Shown in pieces: positions 12,501-26,200 of a DNA stretch of 64,000 nucleotides. The position numbers were made by a program, and so were the translations under genes. Positions within the stretch are counted from its first letter, which is position 1. Every line of letters begins with the position of its first letter. Origin of the DNA: Erpobdella octoculata (taxonomy: Eukaryota; Annelida; Clitellata; Hirudinida; Erpobdellidae); contig OZ022242.1 in the NCBI GenBank assembly GCA_963978895.1, positions 293,201-357,200 of the forward strand, in the 5' to 3' direction. Under the pieces are notes generated by a model that was not told the DNA's origin, ran no database searches, and worked only from the letters and a program-made list of their open reading frames with translations.

Positions 12501-15500
12501 AAGAAAACCCTCAAGAAACCCCTCGATAAAATCCTCAAGAAAATTAACTAAATTAATTGACTTATTGTAAAACTAATAATTGAATATTGCATTGTCTTCT
12601 ATCTTGAGCATGTATGCAAAATTTGAAAAAAATCTACCATCAGGAAGTGACTCAAAAATTGATTGCAAGATTTGAAACAGACAGAGAAACAGACAGAGAA
12701 ACAGACAGAGAAACAGAGCCGACGAGTTAATAAAAGCATTGGTAAAAAATACACGTACACACACAGTTATATACAAATACACGTATCAATCTAACGATAC
12801 GATAAGAAAGCAAGAAATCAATCAACGTCACTAACGTGTTGCAAGCGTGTCTTTCTTTCTGATGACCTTCATCGGACCACGCAAGAGTATGATGATCTTG
12901 AGAACCCTCAGTAAGAAGTTCTGACTCGACCCCTTGTTCGTAAGCAGCTGCATCGAAGGCAGCTGGAGTTCGCGACCTCTGCTCTTGAACTTTGAACTCG
13001 ACGGAGCGTGAATGATGATGTTGCCACCTCCGAATCTAGAACGAGGATTGGTTCGTTTTTTTCAATAATGCATTAAAATTTATTTTTAATTAAATGCGAT
13101 GCATGGTTATAATTTCAATCACTAATTATTACAGTGACAGATATGTATATTTATCGATGCATTTCATAAAAATATATTTATCGATGCATTTCATAAAAAT
13201 AATAACAACATTACGTTACGACAATTGAAACATAGCATTACATTCGTAATAATTTCATAATAATTACAACATTACATTACAACAATTGAAACATAGCATT
13301 ACATAAGTGTATGTATACGTACATAAATGGGTGGATGTAATTGAATACATAACATTAAAACCATCAATACATTACCATTATAACAATTCACACATTACAA
13401 CTATTCATCACAAATTCACTAACTAGGAATTATAATTCACCAGCCAATCAATCAAGCGATCAAATCTATATAAAAGTACGAGCATCTCGAGATATAACAA
13501 CATACCGGTCCTGAAGCATTCCTTTCTGATAAGCGGATGATGACATGCCGGGAAGAGAAGAGTTTGATTCGTCATCGTCTTTCGGAGTCAAAGATTCGGC
13601 CGGAGACATCAGGTCCAGCTCGTCGGAAAGAGTTCTTCAGTGGAAAGAAATAAAGTTATGATGGAAACGATAATAATAATAATGCATTCAAAAAAACTCT
13701 CCAGTCCCAAGCCAACCACACAAATATGCATGAACACACACACACAAACATGCATGCACATACACAAACATGCACGCACACACACAAACATGCATGCACA
13801 CACACAGACATGCACGCACGCACACAAACACAAACATGCAATGCACACAAACATACGAGCTTACACACACACACACACACGTGTGCTAGAAAACACACAC
13901 ACTACTACTACAACTACCGACCTTATGTGGTGACAAACAGTAGATCCGAGCTGATGGGCTCCTGTTACAAGAAGTTTGAGAATGATCTCGCACAGGAAAG
14001 TTTCCGACTTGGCCAACTGGAGGAGGAGGCTCGTGGCATCTTCGAAACCTTCCTCGGAGCAGTGCTTCGATATCAAGATCTGAACGGAGGAAGGAATGAA
14101 CGAATGAATGGTTGAATGATCGATTGAACATACGAAAGTAGAAGAAGAGCCACACAAATAATGCACAAAATCAATACAACGTATAAAAGTTAGTACAACA
14201 ATTCGTAATACGAAAACAAAATTACAAGAACATTGTAACAACACCACAATCAACAACAACATCACCATCAACAACATCAGTATCAACAACAACAAACCTC
14301 AACGAGAAGTTTCAGTTGACCTTCAAGAACCGTCGACTTATCGAGATCGATGCAGAATGAAGAAGTCGCGGTCGTGTCGCTGCTTTGGCCTGGAACGACG
14401 CAAACAAAAAAATCCGGTTTTTAGATTAACTAATTATTCGTAACACTATTCATTACGCAAATGTTTTCCAGATGACATCACCTTCCCCCGAACATGACTA
14501 AGAGAAATACACACAAGTGACATGACACACGATGTGACAAATGACCTGACATGATAAATGACGTGACATGATAAATGACGTGACATGATAAATGACGTGA
14601 CATGATAAATGATGTGACATGATGAATGACGTGACATGATAAATGATGTGACATGATAAATGATGTGACATGATAAATGACACGACATCACAGATGACGT
14701 CACCGAGACTTGCAAACTATCGATACATAGCAATCGAAACTATAAAAATTTTACCAGATTTTCCTTCCTTGTGGACTCCCGGCGTAGCAGAAGACGTAGA
14801 TGTCGTTGCTGAAAAATTCAATGTACTAGCAGTAGAAGCAACAGCTGTGCTGCTGCCCGACTGGACTGGATTCGAACTCGAAGCAGCTGCGGTTTCACCG
14901 GCAGCTGGCGTCGTCGTGGCGGCAGCTGAGGTCGGTTTCTTCAGGTTGTCAAACAGTCCGACGGAAATCAATTTGAGAACTCGTAACAATCTGTCGGTGA
15001 GGACCTGAAGGTTTGAAAACTTGTATCAGCTGATTTAAATCAACAACTCAACCAGCAACAAACACTATCAGCCAACAAAACAATCAATCGTCAACACAAC
15101 CAACCAACCACACCACAATCTAACCTGACTCCTTCGAATGACCGGATGACTCAGCATGCCCATCAGCTGACCGAGAGGCGACGACTCGAACGTGACATAC
15201 TGCGGCATCGAGGAACCTTCCTGAGACGACGACTGACCTGCGACCCCTCCGCTTCCGGACAAGGTCGAAGCACCGCCGCTACCAAACGACTTGTCCTTCT
15301 GCGAGCTCGATTTCCCCTTCTTGCCTCCGAGTGCGGAATCCAATTTCACCAGAGACTCCCAGAAGTCCGACTTTCCGACGGAGGCGGACTGACAGTCCTT
15401 CGACTTGTGCTGCTTCGAGTCACCAGGTGTCGTCGACCCTCCAGGTGTAGTAGATCCTCCAGGTGTCGTAGATCCTCCAGGTGTCGTAGATCCTCCGTCC

Positions 15501-18500
15501 GACGATTCTCCCTGTTCTCCGGGCTGCTGGGGAAGGAAGTGAGTGGGAAAGGTCTTGGCCAGAGAAATGAGAATGTCAAGGACGTGCCTGCAGACTACGG
15601 GACAAGCTTGGGGATGAATCGCGATGGTGGTGTTCTTACCCGCGTGGTGGTGGTGGTGCTTCGACTGCGGAGCAGACCGATGGATCTTGAAGACGTTCGT
15701 CTGGGAGCCGAGGGCCGCGCACAGGTACACGTTGAGCCAGGCCGGAGCGTCCGCCTGGGGGTCTTCCGCCGGTTGCTGGCTCGTCCAGGGAGAAGCGGAC
15801 GATTGGAACGAAACCAGAGAAGTGGAGTCCTGATTGGCCGGACCCTTTTTCGGTTTCGTCCACTTGTCTTTGACTCTGGATTCTCCCTCGTCGAGTCGCA
15901 GCTGCTCGTGAGTGCGAGACAGCACGGACAGGAGAGAGTCGATGATCCAGGTACGCGTAGGTGCGTGGTAACTCAGATTTCTGATCACCCTGTGCAGCCT
16001 GCAGCGTATAAATTAATTATCAGGTCGTGGAATGTTATACAGCACCTTATTTTAATAATGACCACAACGATAAAATTTGTAATTATCTTAATAAAAAAGA
16101 ATAGATTTAAATATATATCAAATATTGAGAATAAAGCAAGGTTATATAATTTTGAAACAGTAACAATTGTATGTTTTCTCTAACCACGCGCTCGTATAAA
16201 CCACTCTAAACCAACCGCCTTACGACGTATTTACGCTATACGAATATCAGTGAGGCAGGCAGGTGCAAACGAAACTCGTCGCATCATCCATCACTCACCT
16301 GGTCGTATTCAATCTCGGTTCGTCGACAAACAGCAGAACGAGCAGACAGGTGAGCGCCTCGTTATCCAGCAGGTGTCGACCCCTGACCTTCGCGGCCGCG
16401 ATGATGGCCTGGCTGGTACTTCCGAGGCCTCCTCGGCTTTCGCGCTGACCGGCAGACTGGTGGCCGTGACTCCAGTTCCAGTGAGAGGAACGCATCGTCA
16501 TCGTGTTGGAAGGTCTCAGTGAATAACTGTTGCCTTGCATGTTTCTACCGGAATATCCTGGAAAATTGATAACCATTGTAAAATAAAGATAATAATAATA
16601 ATAATAATAATGACAATGATAATAATAAAATGGATGATTTATATAGCGAAGTACAATGAAACAGTCATCACAAGATACGCCCCATAACAATCGGTAATAA
16701 CTAAATCAAATCAACAACTCAACCAACCGGCAACACAAACGGCCAACGACACAATCAACCACACAACACATTCAACCACAAACAACACAACCCTGAAACC
16801 CACACACACACACACACTCACAAATTGCTACTCACCCTGATGCCTGAGTATGCCAGAAAGTACACCACCCTGGGTGAAGAGCCTCTCCTGCAGGAGCAGT
16901 CTATGTCGATCCTCCAACTCTCGTCTCAGAACGTTGGCCTCCGCCGCCAGATCCGCAGGTAAGATGGCCACCATGCTGTCGTCCATGTCGGCTAGCACCT
17001 GCTGACGGAGCACTGGAGGAAGCGACTGGATGAAACTGGCAGGATCGGTCGGGGTGTCCGGGTTCTGGGTCAGGCGACTCTGTTCGACTCTCTGCTGGGC
17101 CAGAACCTTGAAGAAAAAAAAAGAAATAAAGTAAGGACGAAGAGATGTAACTCACCCATCATCAACAAGCATAACTCCGCCCATCAACAAGCATAACTCC
17201 ATCCATCAACAAGCATAACTCCACCCATCAACAAGCATAACTCCACCCATCAACAAGCACAACTCTACCCATCAACAAACATAACTCTACCCATCAACAA
17301 ACATAACTCCGCCCATCAACAAACATAACTCCACCCATCAATAAGCATAACTCCAACCATCAACATGCATAACTCCACCCATAGTCAACTGATTCACCAC
17401 TTAAATAAAAACCTCACCTCTTCTTGTATATTTGGCGGCAGAGCGGCAAGAAACTCCGGGTTGACTTCGGAGATGCCGAGTGTCTGAGCTTCCATTTGTT
17501 GCTGCTGAGCTCTCTGCTGGATGCGCTGAAGTCGCAGCTGCTCTGCAATCACTTCCTGTCGGATGTTTTCCGGCAGTGCCGCAAGGAAGGACGGGTCAAC
17601 TCCTTCCGGAAGAAGAATGTCTGCAAATGAGAAGTTAAAAAGGAGAATGCAAATAAATATATGCAATAAATAAATAATGCAAATAAATAATGCAAATAAA
17701 TAATGCAAATAAATAATGCAAATAAATATATGCAATAAATAAATAATGCAAATAAATAATGCAAATAAATATATGCAATAAATAAATAAATATATGCAAT
17801 AAATAAATAATGCAAATAAATATATGCAATAAATAAATAATGCAAATAAATATATGCAATAAATAAATAATGCAAATAAATAATGCAAATAAATATATGC
17901 AATAAATAAATAATGCAAATAAATATATGCAATAAATAAATAATGCAAATAAATATATGCAATAAATAAATAATGCAAATAAATATATGCAATAAATAAA
18001 TAATGCAAATAAATAATGCAAATAAATATATGCAATAAATAAATAATGCAAATAAATATATGCAATAAATAAATAATGCAAATAAATATATGCAATAAAT
18101 AAATAATGCAAATAAATATATGCAATAAATAAATAATGCAAATAAATATATGCGATAAAGAAATAATGCAAATAAATAAACGAATAATTTATTCCAATTG
18201 GCACCTGTCAAATCAAATCATAAGATAACAAACAAACAGCAACTGAATTAATCATCTCACAGCTCACCTCCAAACATGTTCGATCCACCTGCGGACGTCT
18301 CACCTGCCGACGTAGACGGCACGGGCTCGGAAGACGTGGCCATGCCTCCGACGGTCGTCGCGGCGACGGTCGCCCGGGAAGCTGCTGTCGGCATGGCTGC
18401 ATCGTCGGACCGCGTCCGATCGGAAATCTCTCTCGATACGGAGAGCGCCTCGGCACTGCTCAGATCCAGCGTCATCGACACATATTCGGAACTGGGCGGG

Positions 18501-19094
18501 CTCATCTCCGTTACTGTGGCAACGGGAGACGGATTTTCTCTAAAGAGAATATTTATAGTTAAATTAATAGTAATATACAAATTAATTAATATTAAAAGAT
18601 AAATTAATTATTATTAATATATAAATTAATAGACAGTTCTCATAACAGACTGCTTTACAAAAAAAATAAAACCATTTATTAAACTATTAAAATTAAAAAA
18701 ACAGCGAAACCTGTTGAGAGCGACATCACTCATTGGCTCTGACAGAGAGCTGCTGTTGTCCAGGTCTCCGCCCATCGTGACTGAATTAATTAATTAAACA
18801 ATATACATTTAATTCATTTTAAAACGTTCCCTCTTTTAAACATCGGATATGTGCAATATAAAACGGCAGAGTTATTTTACACTTTTTTTGAACTAATTAA
18901 ATCAATATTTTTTAAAAATTTATTTTTTGGAAAAATAACCAAAATAGAATTCTACAAAACAGTAGATAATCACAGATAGACACTTAAAACACACAAAGAG
19001 AAAACAAAGATTTTTTTCAATAAAAAAAACTCAAATCACAAATCTTAATAATGACTGAATAGATGAAAAAGACCGGAACGAAAGATTGAGAGAG

Positions 19095-19133
<39 letters not shown>

Positions 19134-22100
19134 AAGAGAGAGGAAGAGCATACCTGAATTATTGGCGGACGTACGGACCGGCATTGGAATGTCATCCGCA
19201 AAAGTGACCAATATCCTCGTGTCCCCATCCAGAGAGGGCCTACGTGGAAAATTTTGACGTTGATTAGATGCGCTCACTAATTAACATATATGTATACATA
19301 AGAACAACAACAAAACCAAGACAGTATTATTTCCATGACAACAGCTACCTCTGATCTTCTTCAGCACCGCGACCACTGCTTGCAGCAGCATTGGCAGCTA
19401 CTGCAGCTTCAGCAGCGCTGACGAACGCCAAGTCGGAAGCATCGAAACTGGCTCCGGAGGTGTACGCGAGGAGATCGGCGTGGAGGTTGAGAGGGTCCGG
19501 GTTCGGAACGACCGCCAGTTCGTTCAGCTCCGTGAGGACGCTCTGCAGCGTCGGCAGGTCCACCATGGAGTTGTTTCCTGAAAAAAAATTTCCAAAAAAT
19601 GGAAAATTATTATTCGACCAAGAATTGATGGAAGAACGTGGAAGACTCCTGATGAAAAAGAGAAAATTAGAGGAATTTCCGTATCATCATTATTAATACC
19701 TCCTAAATAATCATCATCATCACCATCTTTACTATCGCCCGTCAAAACCAATTCAAGCTGGAGAACAGAAATGTCAATACAGCTCACGTCACAATCATCA
19801 CAGCAATCGCATAATAACTAACCTCCTCCGCTGGATTCATCCATTTCAAGCAGCTGCCCTGCTGTGGCTTGCTGCTCGACTTCTTGTTGCTGCTGCAGCT
19901 GATCAGCTACTGATCTCTCATTGGTCTGATAAGATGAATAGATACAAAATAGTAAACAAATATATGCAAATTATTCAGATGCGTTCATTAACATATACTA
20001 ATTATTCAGGCGTACTCATTAAAATATGCAAATTATTCAGATGCGTTCATTAACATATGCTAATTATTCAGGCGTACTCATTAAAATATGCAAATTATTC
20101 AGATGTTTAAAAAAAAATAATGCTTAAAAAACGAGTAGCAGCATGGATATAAAACAATAAAAAAAATGAAATAAATATAATATATTAGTATATAATACTA
20201 ATATAAATACACATATATCATCAAAATTATGCAATACATCATTGAAATACGAATAAAATACAATATATAATGCTAAATATTAAAAAAATAAAATTTCTAA
20301 ACAAACCCTCTCATCATTAAGAGCATTCTCGCTGGCAGCCGAACTGCTTTCCCCGATTCGTCCCTTCCAGAAATCAGACAGGTCGTTAGCGCTGACCTTT
20401 ACGGCCGCCTCGGTTGCCGCGGAGTTGACCCCGGTCGGCGTCTGTGTGGACGTCTGCTTGTCTTTGGCTCGTTTCTCTCTCTGTTCTGCTACTTCTGCGT
20501 CTCGCAGTCGTTCCAATTCCACGAGGATGTCTCTCTTTATGACTACGAAATAAATTATTATAATTATTATATATTAACATATGCAAATTAATGATTGTAA
20601 CATATCAAGCTACCTCAATGCATTTAAGTACTCTGAACTATATCTTATATTTCATTACATTTAAGTACTCTGAACTATATCTTAGAGAACCACTGACCAT
20701 CATACTTTACACTTAAACTACCATGACTTCTAACGTCAATCACTAGTGCATCATCAACAACATCATCATCATCATCCGCACTGGCATCATCATCCACATC
20801 ATCATCAACAACCTTCGCACTGGATTATTAATATCCACGGCAAGTGGGCGTACGAAGTTATACAAATCGACAATTGAATTAAATTTCTTCCATCGCTGCT
20901 GAAAACACCAGCACACTTGACACACGATTGTCTCAGATTCTAACAATTAACTTGTGTTAGACAATAACAAGTTAACAACATTAATATTATTATTATTAAA
21001 GTATTAATCTCTTCAAGCCACACTTATAACTGCACTATATGATTTAATTAAATTGAATTCAACCCCCTCCCTCCTTCTTTCAAACACCTGCTTACCTGAC
21101 ATCGTCTCAAACATTCCGATCTCTCCGTCGAGCACCTTCGCTTCTTCGGCCCACCTGGATAGGGCAGCGGGAATGTCGGAAAGAAGACCCAGGCTGCTAG
21201 AGTCATCATCGTTCATGAGATCGCCCTGGAGGATGCGATGCGTAAAATTATGAAAACGGTAAAAACATGTAGAAAATGATATCCAAGAAGCACATTTAGC
21301 TTACGGAATATACAGATGCACAAACGCATATGCCTGGAATATGCAGACGCAGACGACTATAACACACAGGGAAGCACGTACCTGGAATAGAGTCTCGAAA
21401 AGCGAGTCATCTCCGGCTCTGGTGACGACTCTGAGTTCGTCGTTGGACAGCAAGTGGAGTCGAGTCGATCCGCCTGTTGTCAACGAGTTGGTCAGCTGCA
21501 TGACATCCGAAGTGGCTCCAAGAAGTCTGTCGTGTCAACAACAACAAAAAATTGGAATCATTATTACATTGAGATGACCTCAAGAGCATACGTCCGGAAA
21601 AACCACCTGGACGTCTCGCAAAATACGAATAATCACGAATCCCGCTTCGCCGGGAAAGCAAACCTTTGGAGTATAGCAGGAGGGTTCAAATGTCTCGCCC
21701 TGGTGTACTGCACGTGAAGTGTCTGCGTACTCGGATTGTACCTGAACGTGTTCCTCGCTCTCCCGGTACGGTGGAGCCTGCTTCCGCCGCCGCCCAAACT
21801 CGATGCGTTGTTGCTCCCCTGCTGTAGACCGAGAGCCTGGTGGGTCCCGTCCGGGTTTCGGCTGAGCAGCGGGTGATTCATCATCACCCCGCTGGGGGCT
21901 GGTGGGACGGCACTCGCTTGAAAGAAAGAAAACCATCATCATCATCATTTATTTTTGAAACGTCCCTATTCCACGCTATGCTAGGGTTGGACGTATTACA
22001 TGTATTATGTAAGTAAACGTGAGAGTTTGTGTTGGTTAGATGTTAAATTATGTAACGTAGTTATGCTGATTTATGTAACCAAGTTATGTTAATTTATGTT

Positions 22101-23189
22101 ATTAAGTCATGTTAATGTATGCAACCAAGTCATGTAAATTTATGTTATTAAGTTATGTAAATTTATGTTTTTAAATTATGTTAATTTATGTTATTAAGTT
22201 ATGTTAATGTATGCAATCAAATTATGCTAATTAATGTAACCAAGTTATGTTAATAACATCAAGATGTAACACCTGCATCAGCAGCAGCTGCGTCAGAACC
22301 CTGAATCGAAATCGGCAGAAAAGATCGGACGGCCACGCTTTCCGGAAGTACACTGGCTGTATGTTGAAGAATTAAAAATTATAATAATTGCATACATTAA
22401 ATCTCTACAAAGTAGTCATTCATTCTAACACCACTATCGACAATATCATCGTCAGAAATTAGACACTCAGATAACCCTTTTCCAGTGCCTGGTCAACATC
22501 AACATCATCAAGACAACACCACATATCTAGAAAACATTCCAACAACAACATCATCATCATCAAGACAACAATTCTGACAACAGCATCACGTATCAAGACA
22601 ACAACTCCAACACGTAGGTACCCGGCAGCATGTCCTCCCAGTGGTTAAGAATTTCGTCGTTGTCGTTACTCCTCTGCGTCTCATTCGCCTCCCCGGCGAA
22701 ATCGTCGTCGTCGCCGTCCATCACCGATCGCTATGGCGACGATGAGTAAACAAAAAGTTTAAATAAATAAAACAAAAATCGTATTAGAGAGGCCTTCTTT
22801 CTCATACTAGTAAAGGTTGTGTGAGATGACTATACTAAGAATCGAATAAATTACGTAACTAAGCAACAACTAACTTCATCGTCGTCGTCATCTACGTCAT
22901 CATCGTCGTCGTCGTCGGCATCTTCGTCATCTTCGTTGTCTTCATCTTCACCGTCTTCATCCAGTTCTCCCTCCCACTGCTCGTTGTCCTGATCGTCTGC
23001 GGAGAAAAAATCAGCAACGGCTCTCATCATCATCATCAATATCGAATAACAGGTCTCTCACAACTAGTATCATCATCACCACCAAATCATCATCATCAAT
23101 ATCGAATAACAGGTCTCTCACAACTAGTATCATCATCATCATCAATATCGAATAACAGGTCTCTCACAACTAGTATCATCATCACCACC

Positions 23190-23222
<33 letters not shown>

Positions 23223-26200
23223 CTGAATAGATTTATCGTATGAAAGTTGACACTACTAACTTTCACCGCCTTCCTGGTTGTTGGGTGGATTTTCATCGTC
23301 GACCTCATCCTCGTCATCGTTGTCGGACATCCGCTGGATCACGACCTGGGGATCGCCCCTGTTTCCGGTCGTGGCCACCTCGATGTCTATCTCCACGGTG
23401 TCGTCCCCTCCGGGTCTCTCGACTGGAGAATGCGAACGAAATAAATTACTCGTAAATCCTAGATGGAAAAAAAATTTTTACTGTGTCATCATCTGCTAAT
23501 TAGTGAGAATAACGAATAATCAAAAAAATTGGAAAGCATATAAAAAGTAAAAAAATTATTCATAAATCTTAGATGAAAAAAAAATCACAGTGTCATCATC
23601 CGCTGACAATGAGAGAAATTAATGAATAATCAACAAATTAAAAAGCGTAGGAAAAGTAAGCAATCGACTCCGAATCGACTGTTCTTCACTTCGACTCACC
23701 CGACATGGCAATTATATCTCCGATGACGTCCGGGTTTCCACCCGACTCTCTTTCCAGGAGGGTGTCCAAAACAGCACCCAAGTCCCTCTGAAAAATATTC
23801 AATCAATCAATCAATCGAAAGTCCCTCTGAAAAATATTCAATCAATCAATCAATCGAAAGTCCCTCTGAAAAATATTCAATCAATCAATCAATCAATTGT
23901 ATTTATATAGCGCTATATCCGTGGCATTCAATAGTGCTAGTATCAGCTAGTATTCAAACACCAATCCTTTTCCATACAACAACAATACACAACAGTCGAA
24001 CATCAGCTGATCAGTTTTGATCCTTTTCCATAGAACAACAATACACAACAGTCCCTTTTCCATACAACAACAATACACAACAGTTACCTCGCTGACGACT
24101 TGCGGTCGGAGACTCGTACGATCCCCCCCGCGGTCTTCCCCGGTTGTCTCGTCGTCTTCGAAATCCACGACGTCATCGTAGATGTCCGTGCTGTCGTCGT
24201 CGTCCTCCTCCTCGAGGTCGAGGTCATCGTGATTGTCGACATCTTCAAAGTAGTGCTCCGTCGTCGACGACTCGTCGTGGGCATCTCCGCGACGGTTCAT
24301 CTCGTCTCCGCTCGCAATGCTGGACGCGCTAAAGCCGACTCTGGCACCCTCGCCTTCGGCGATTGCGGCGACGTCGGCACCCGGCGCGTTTCGCTCGTTC
24401 TCTTCTGCTTCGTTCGGCTCTCCGTCGGCAGTAGGGGCGGCTCTCGTATTCCCGGCTGCACTCTCGTAGGCAGGAGAATCACTTCTGGCTTCATCGGCAG
24501 CAGCGGCTGCAATACGACCACTCCTCGAGTTGGCTTCCGCAGCCGACTGGCGATTGTTCCTGCTCGATTCTGAACCGGCGATGGCTGACAACGGGGGATG
24601 AAGGATCGATATGAAATCTTCTCTGGAGAGGTGATCAAACGGATTCATCAGCTCCCTGTCGACTCCGCCTCCTCCGGCAGACGCGCTCCCCTGCGGCTGG
24701 TTGACGATCCGCGAAAGCGTCTCGAGCGGCTTTAGCGCGGCATTGACGGTGGCGGCCATGTTGGGACTGGAAAGGTCGAGGCTGTGCGGCACGCGAGCAA
24801 GGTCACCGACCAGTCCCCTCTTTATCATGACCTTGACCATGTTGTTCAGGGAAGTCGAGTTTGGTGATTTGTAGAGCTGCAAAGAGAAGATAAATAATCA
24901 ATGCAGGTGGTCAATAATAGAATGATGGATGGAAATGAATGAATGAAGAAAAAACCTCAATTACTTTGTACTTTCTTTCTACATTTAAGCTTTTAATTTT
25001 TTATTTATTTATATAATGCCATGCTGCTTTAAAACAAGCAAAGAGCCAATAAACTACTGAATTTTTGAAACACAACAAACCCTATAAAATTTCATCTTGA
25101 TAATAAACTAAATAAAATGAAAGGACTAGGATAATCCTAATTAACGAAGCGTTAATATTATAGTCTTGGATGAAAGTACCAGATCGAAAACCTACTTACT
25201 AGCCGAAAAAATATCAGCTGAACTAACTTGATCGAATCTTCCGCAAGCAGACGGACAAGCCTGTATGACGCTGGCGATGAGCTGCGAGATGGCCTGGATG
25301 CGTGCGTGCTTGTCCGTGCATTCCGGCATTGACAAAGATCTTTGTAGAGCCCCTTTCAGCTCTATGGCCAGTATGTTTTGAGCTTCCGGGCTGTGATTGG
25401 ACGCAGCTATGCTGGCCAACAGCAGTCTCGAGAGTGCTGGCAGGTGGGGATCGGAAGAATTGTCTTGACTGCTTTTGTGCATCAAGTTGTCCAGGATGAA
25501 CGAGAGAACGCTACAGTTCTGCAAAAAGAAGAACGATGAACATTGCACATGATTAAGATGATTTTTTACGCGATCGGCCTCCCATCGCAACAAAAATTCG
25601 AAACAAACAACAATAATAATAATAATAATAACAATAATAATAACAATAATTACCTCGGTAACAAGATCGGACTCGCTGGAACTGTACGTCTGAGTGGCGA
25701 TGAAACTAGCACATCCCACGTAAGACCGAACCAGTTCTGCCAGGAGCCTCATTATAGCCGATTTCGGGATCAATCTCCTCTTGTTGTTGTTGTTCGTGCT
25801 GTTGCTGCTGTCTTCTTCTTTGGAACCAGCAGCAGTCAATGTCGTTGTTGTTGATCCGTGAATACGTGCGCCCTTGAAAAGATATTGTTTGAAGTCGATT
25901 GAAAACGAATAAAAAGATGGTATATATATTTATAAAATCATACAATAATAATATAATACTGAAATATTAATAACCAAAACAAACCTATAGTGATATTAAT
26001 AATAATAATATTGAAATATTAATAACTTAAACCAACCAATAGTGATATTAATAATAACAATAATAATAATACTGAAATATTAATAACTTAAACCAACCAA
26101 TAGTGATATTAATAATAACAATAATAATAATACTTAAATATTAATAACTTAAACCAACCAATAGTGATATTAATAATAACAATAATAATACTGAAATATT

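Larger units (their letters stand above)
10626..16557 (-). other. HUWE1: HUWE1 exons 65-74: helical region before HECT
   Basis: Exons (minus): 16299-16557, 15125-15998, 14755-15004, 14298-14389, 13922-14079, 13506-13634, 12836-13035, 11616-11798, 11169-11363, 10626-10832. Diagnostic runs: [112 protein letters not shown] and [17 protein letters not shown]. Exon 66 is the largest (874 nt) and contains four GGSTTP-type hexapeptide repeats at about 15419-15500. Exons 67 and 72 are Ser/Thr/Ala/Gln linkers like those in vertebrates. Confidence 0.93.
18268..21916 (-). other. HUWE1: HUWE1 exons 54-62: LLG segment and disordered linker
   Basis: Exons (minus): 21664-21916, 21382-21526, 21096-21225, 20307-20542, 19823-19925, 19349-19577, 19154-19239, 18711-18780, 18268-18539. 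Exon 54 has NHPLLSRN, then [20 protein letters not shown] and [19 protein letters not shown], close to the HUWE1 HPLMVRH...LQRLLG block. Exon 56 carries [15 protein letters not shown] and exon 57 begins with a charged coiled-coil-like helix. The rest is Ala/Ser/Thr/Gln-rich and probably disordered. A questionable 58-nt cassette between exons 58 and 59 is treated separately. Confidence 0.88.
22273..24876 (-). other. HUWE1: HUWE1 exons 48-53: acidic tract
   Basis: From the 3' half of exon 48 through exons 49 (23700-23787), 50 (23261-23422), 51 (22875-22996), 52 (22622-22730) and 53 (22273-22356). Exon 51 is almost wholly Asp/Glu. The acidic tract sits in the same place as in vertebrate HUWE1, between the IVNQ motif and the HPLL motif. 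Exon 53 fits phase only with acceptor TACAG at about 22357-22361. Confidence 0.88.

Noticed and set aside
13609..13933. Cys/Val/His-rich open frames on both strands
   Set aside because: Produced by the CA-rich microsatellite.
15146..16183. 345-codon plus-strand open frame
   Set aside because: Antisense shadow of HUWE1 exon 66, which is strongly conserved on minus.
17394..18211. Long hydrophobic open frames on minus rich in [14 protein letters not shown] repeats
   Set aside because: They are translations of the AATGCAAATAAATATATGCA minisatellite in HUWE1 intron 62; only the last part (17418-17620) is real exon, in another context.
22851..23039. Separate Asp-rich small protein
   Set aside because: It is HUWE1 exon 51 read through its splice sites.
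23947..24087. Extension of the HUWE1 exon 48 frame past the donor
   Set aside because: The donor GTAAC at 24083-24087 joins in phase to exon 49; the extension encodes repeated [11 protein letters not shown] sequence from a small tandem repeat.
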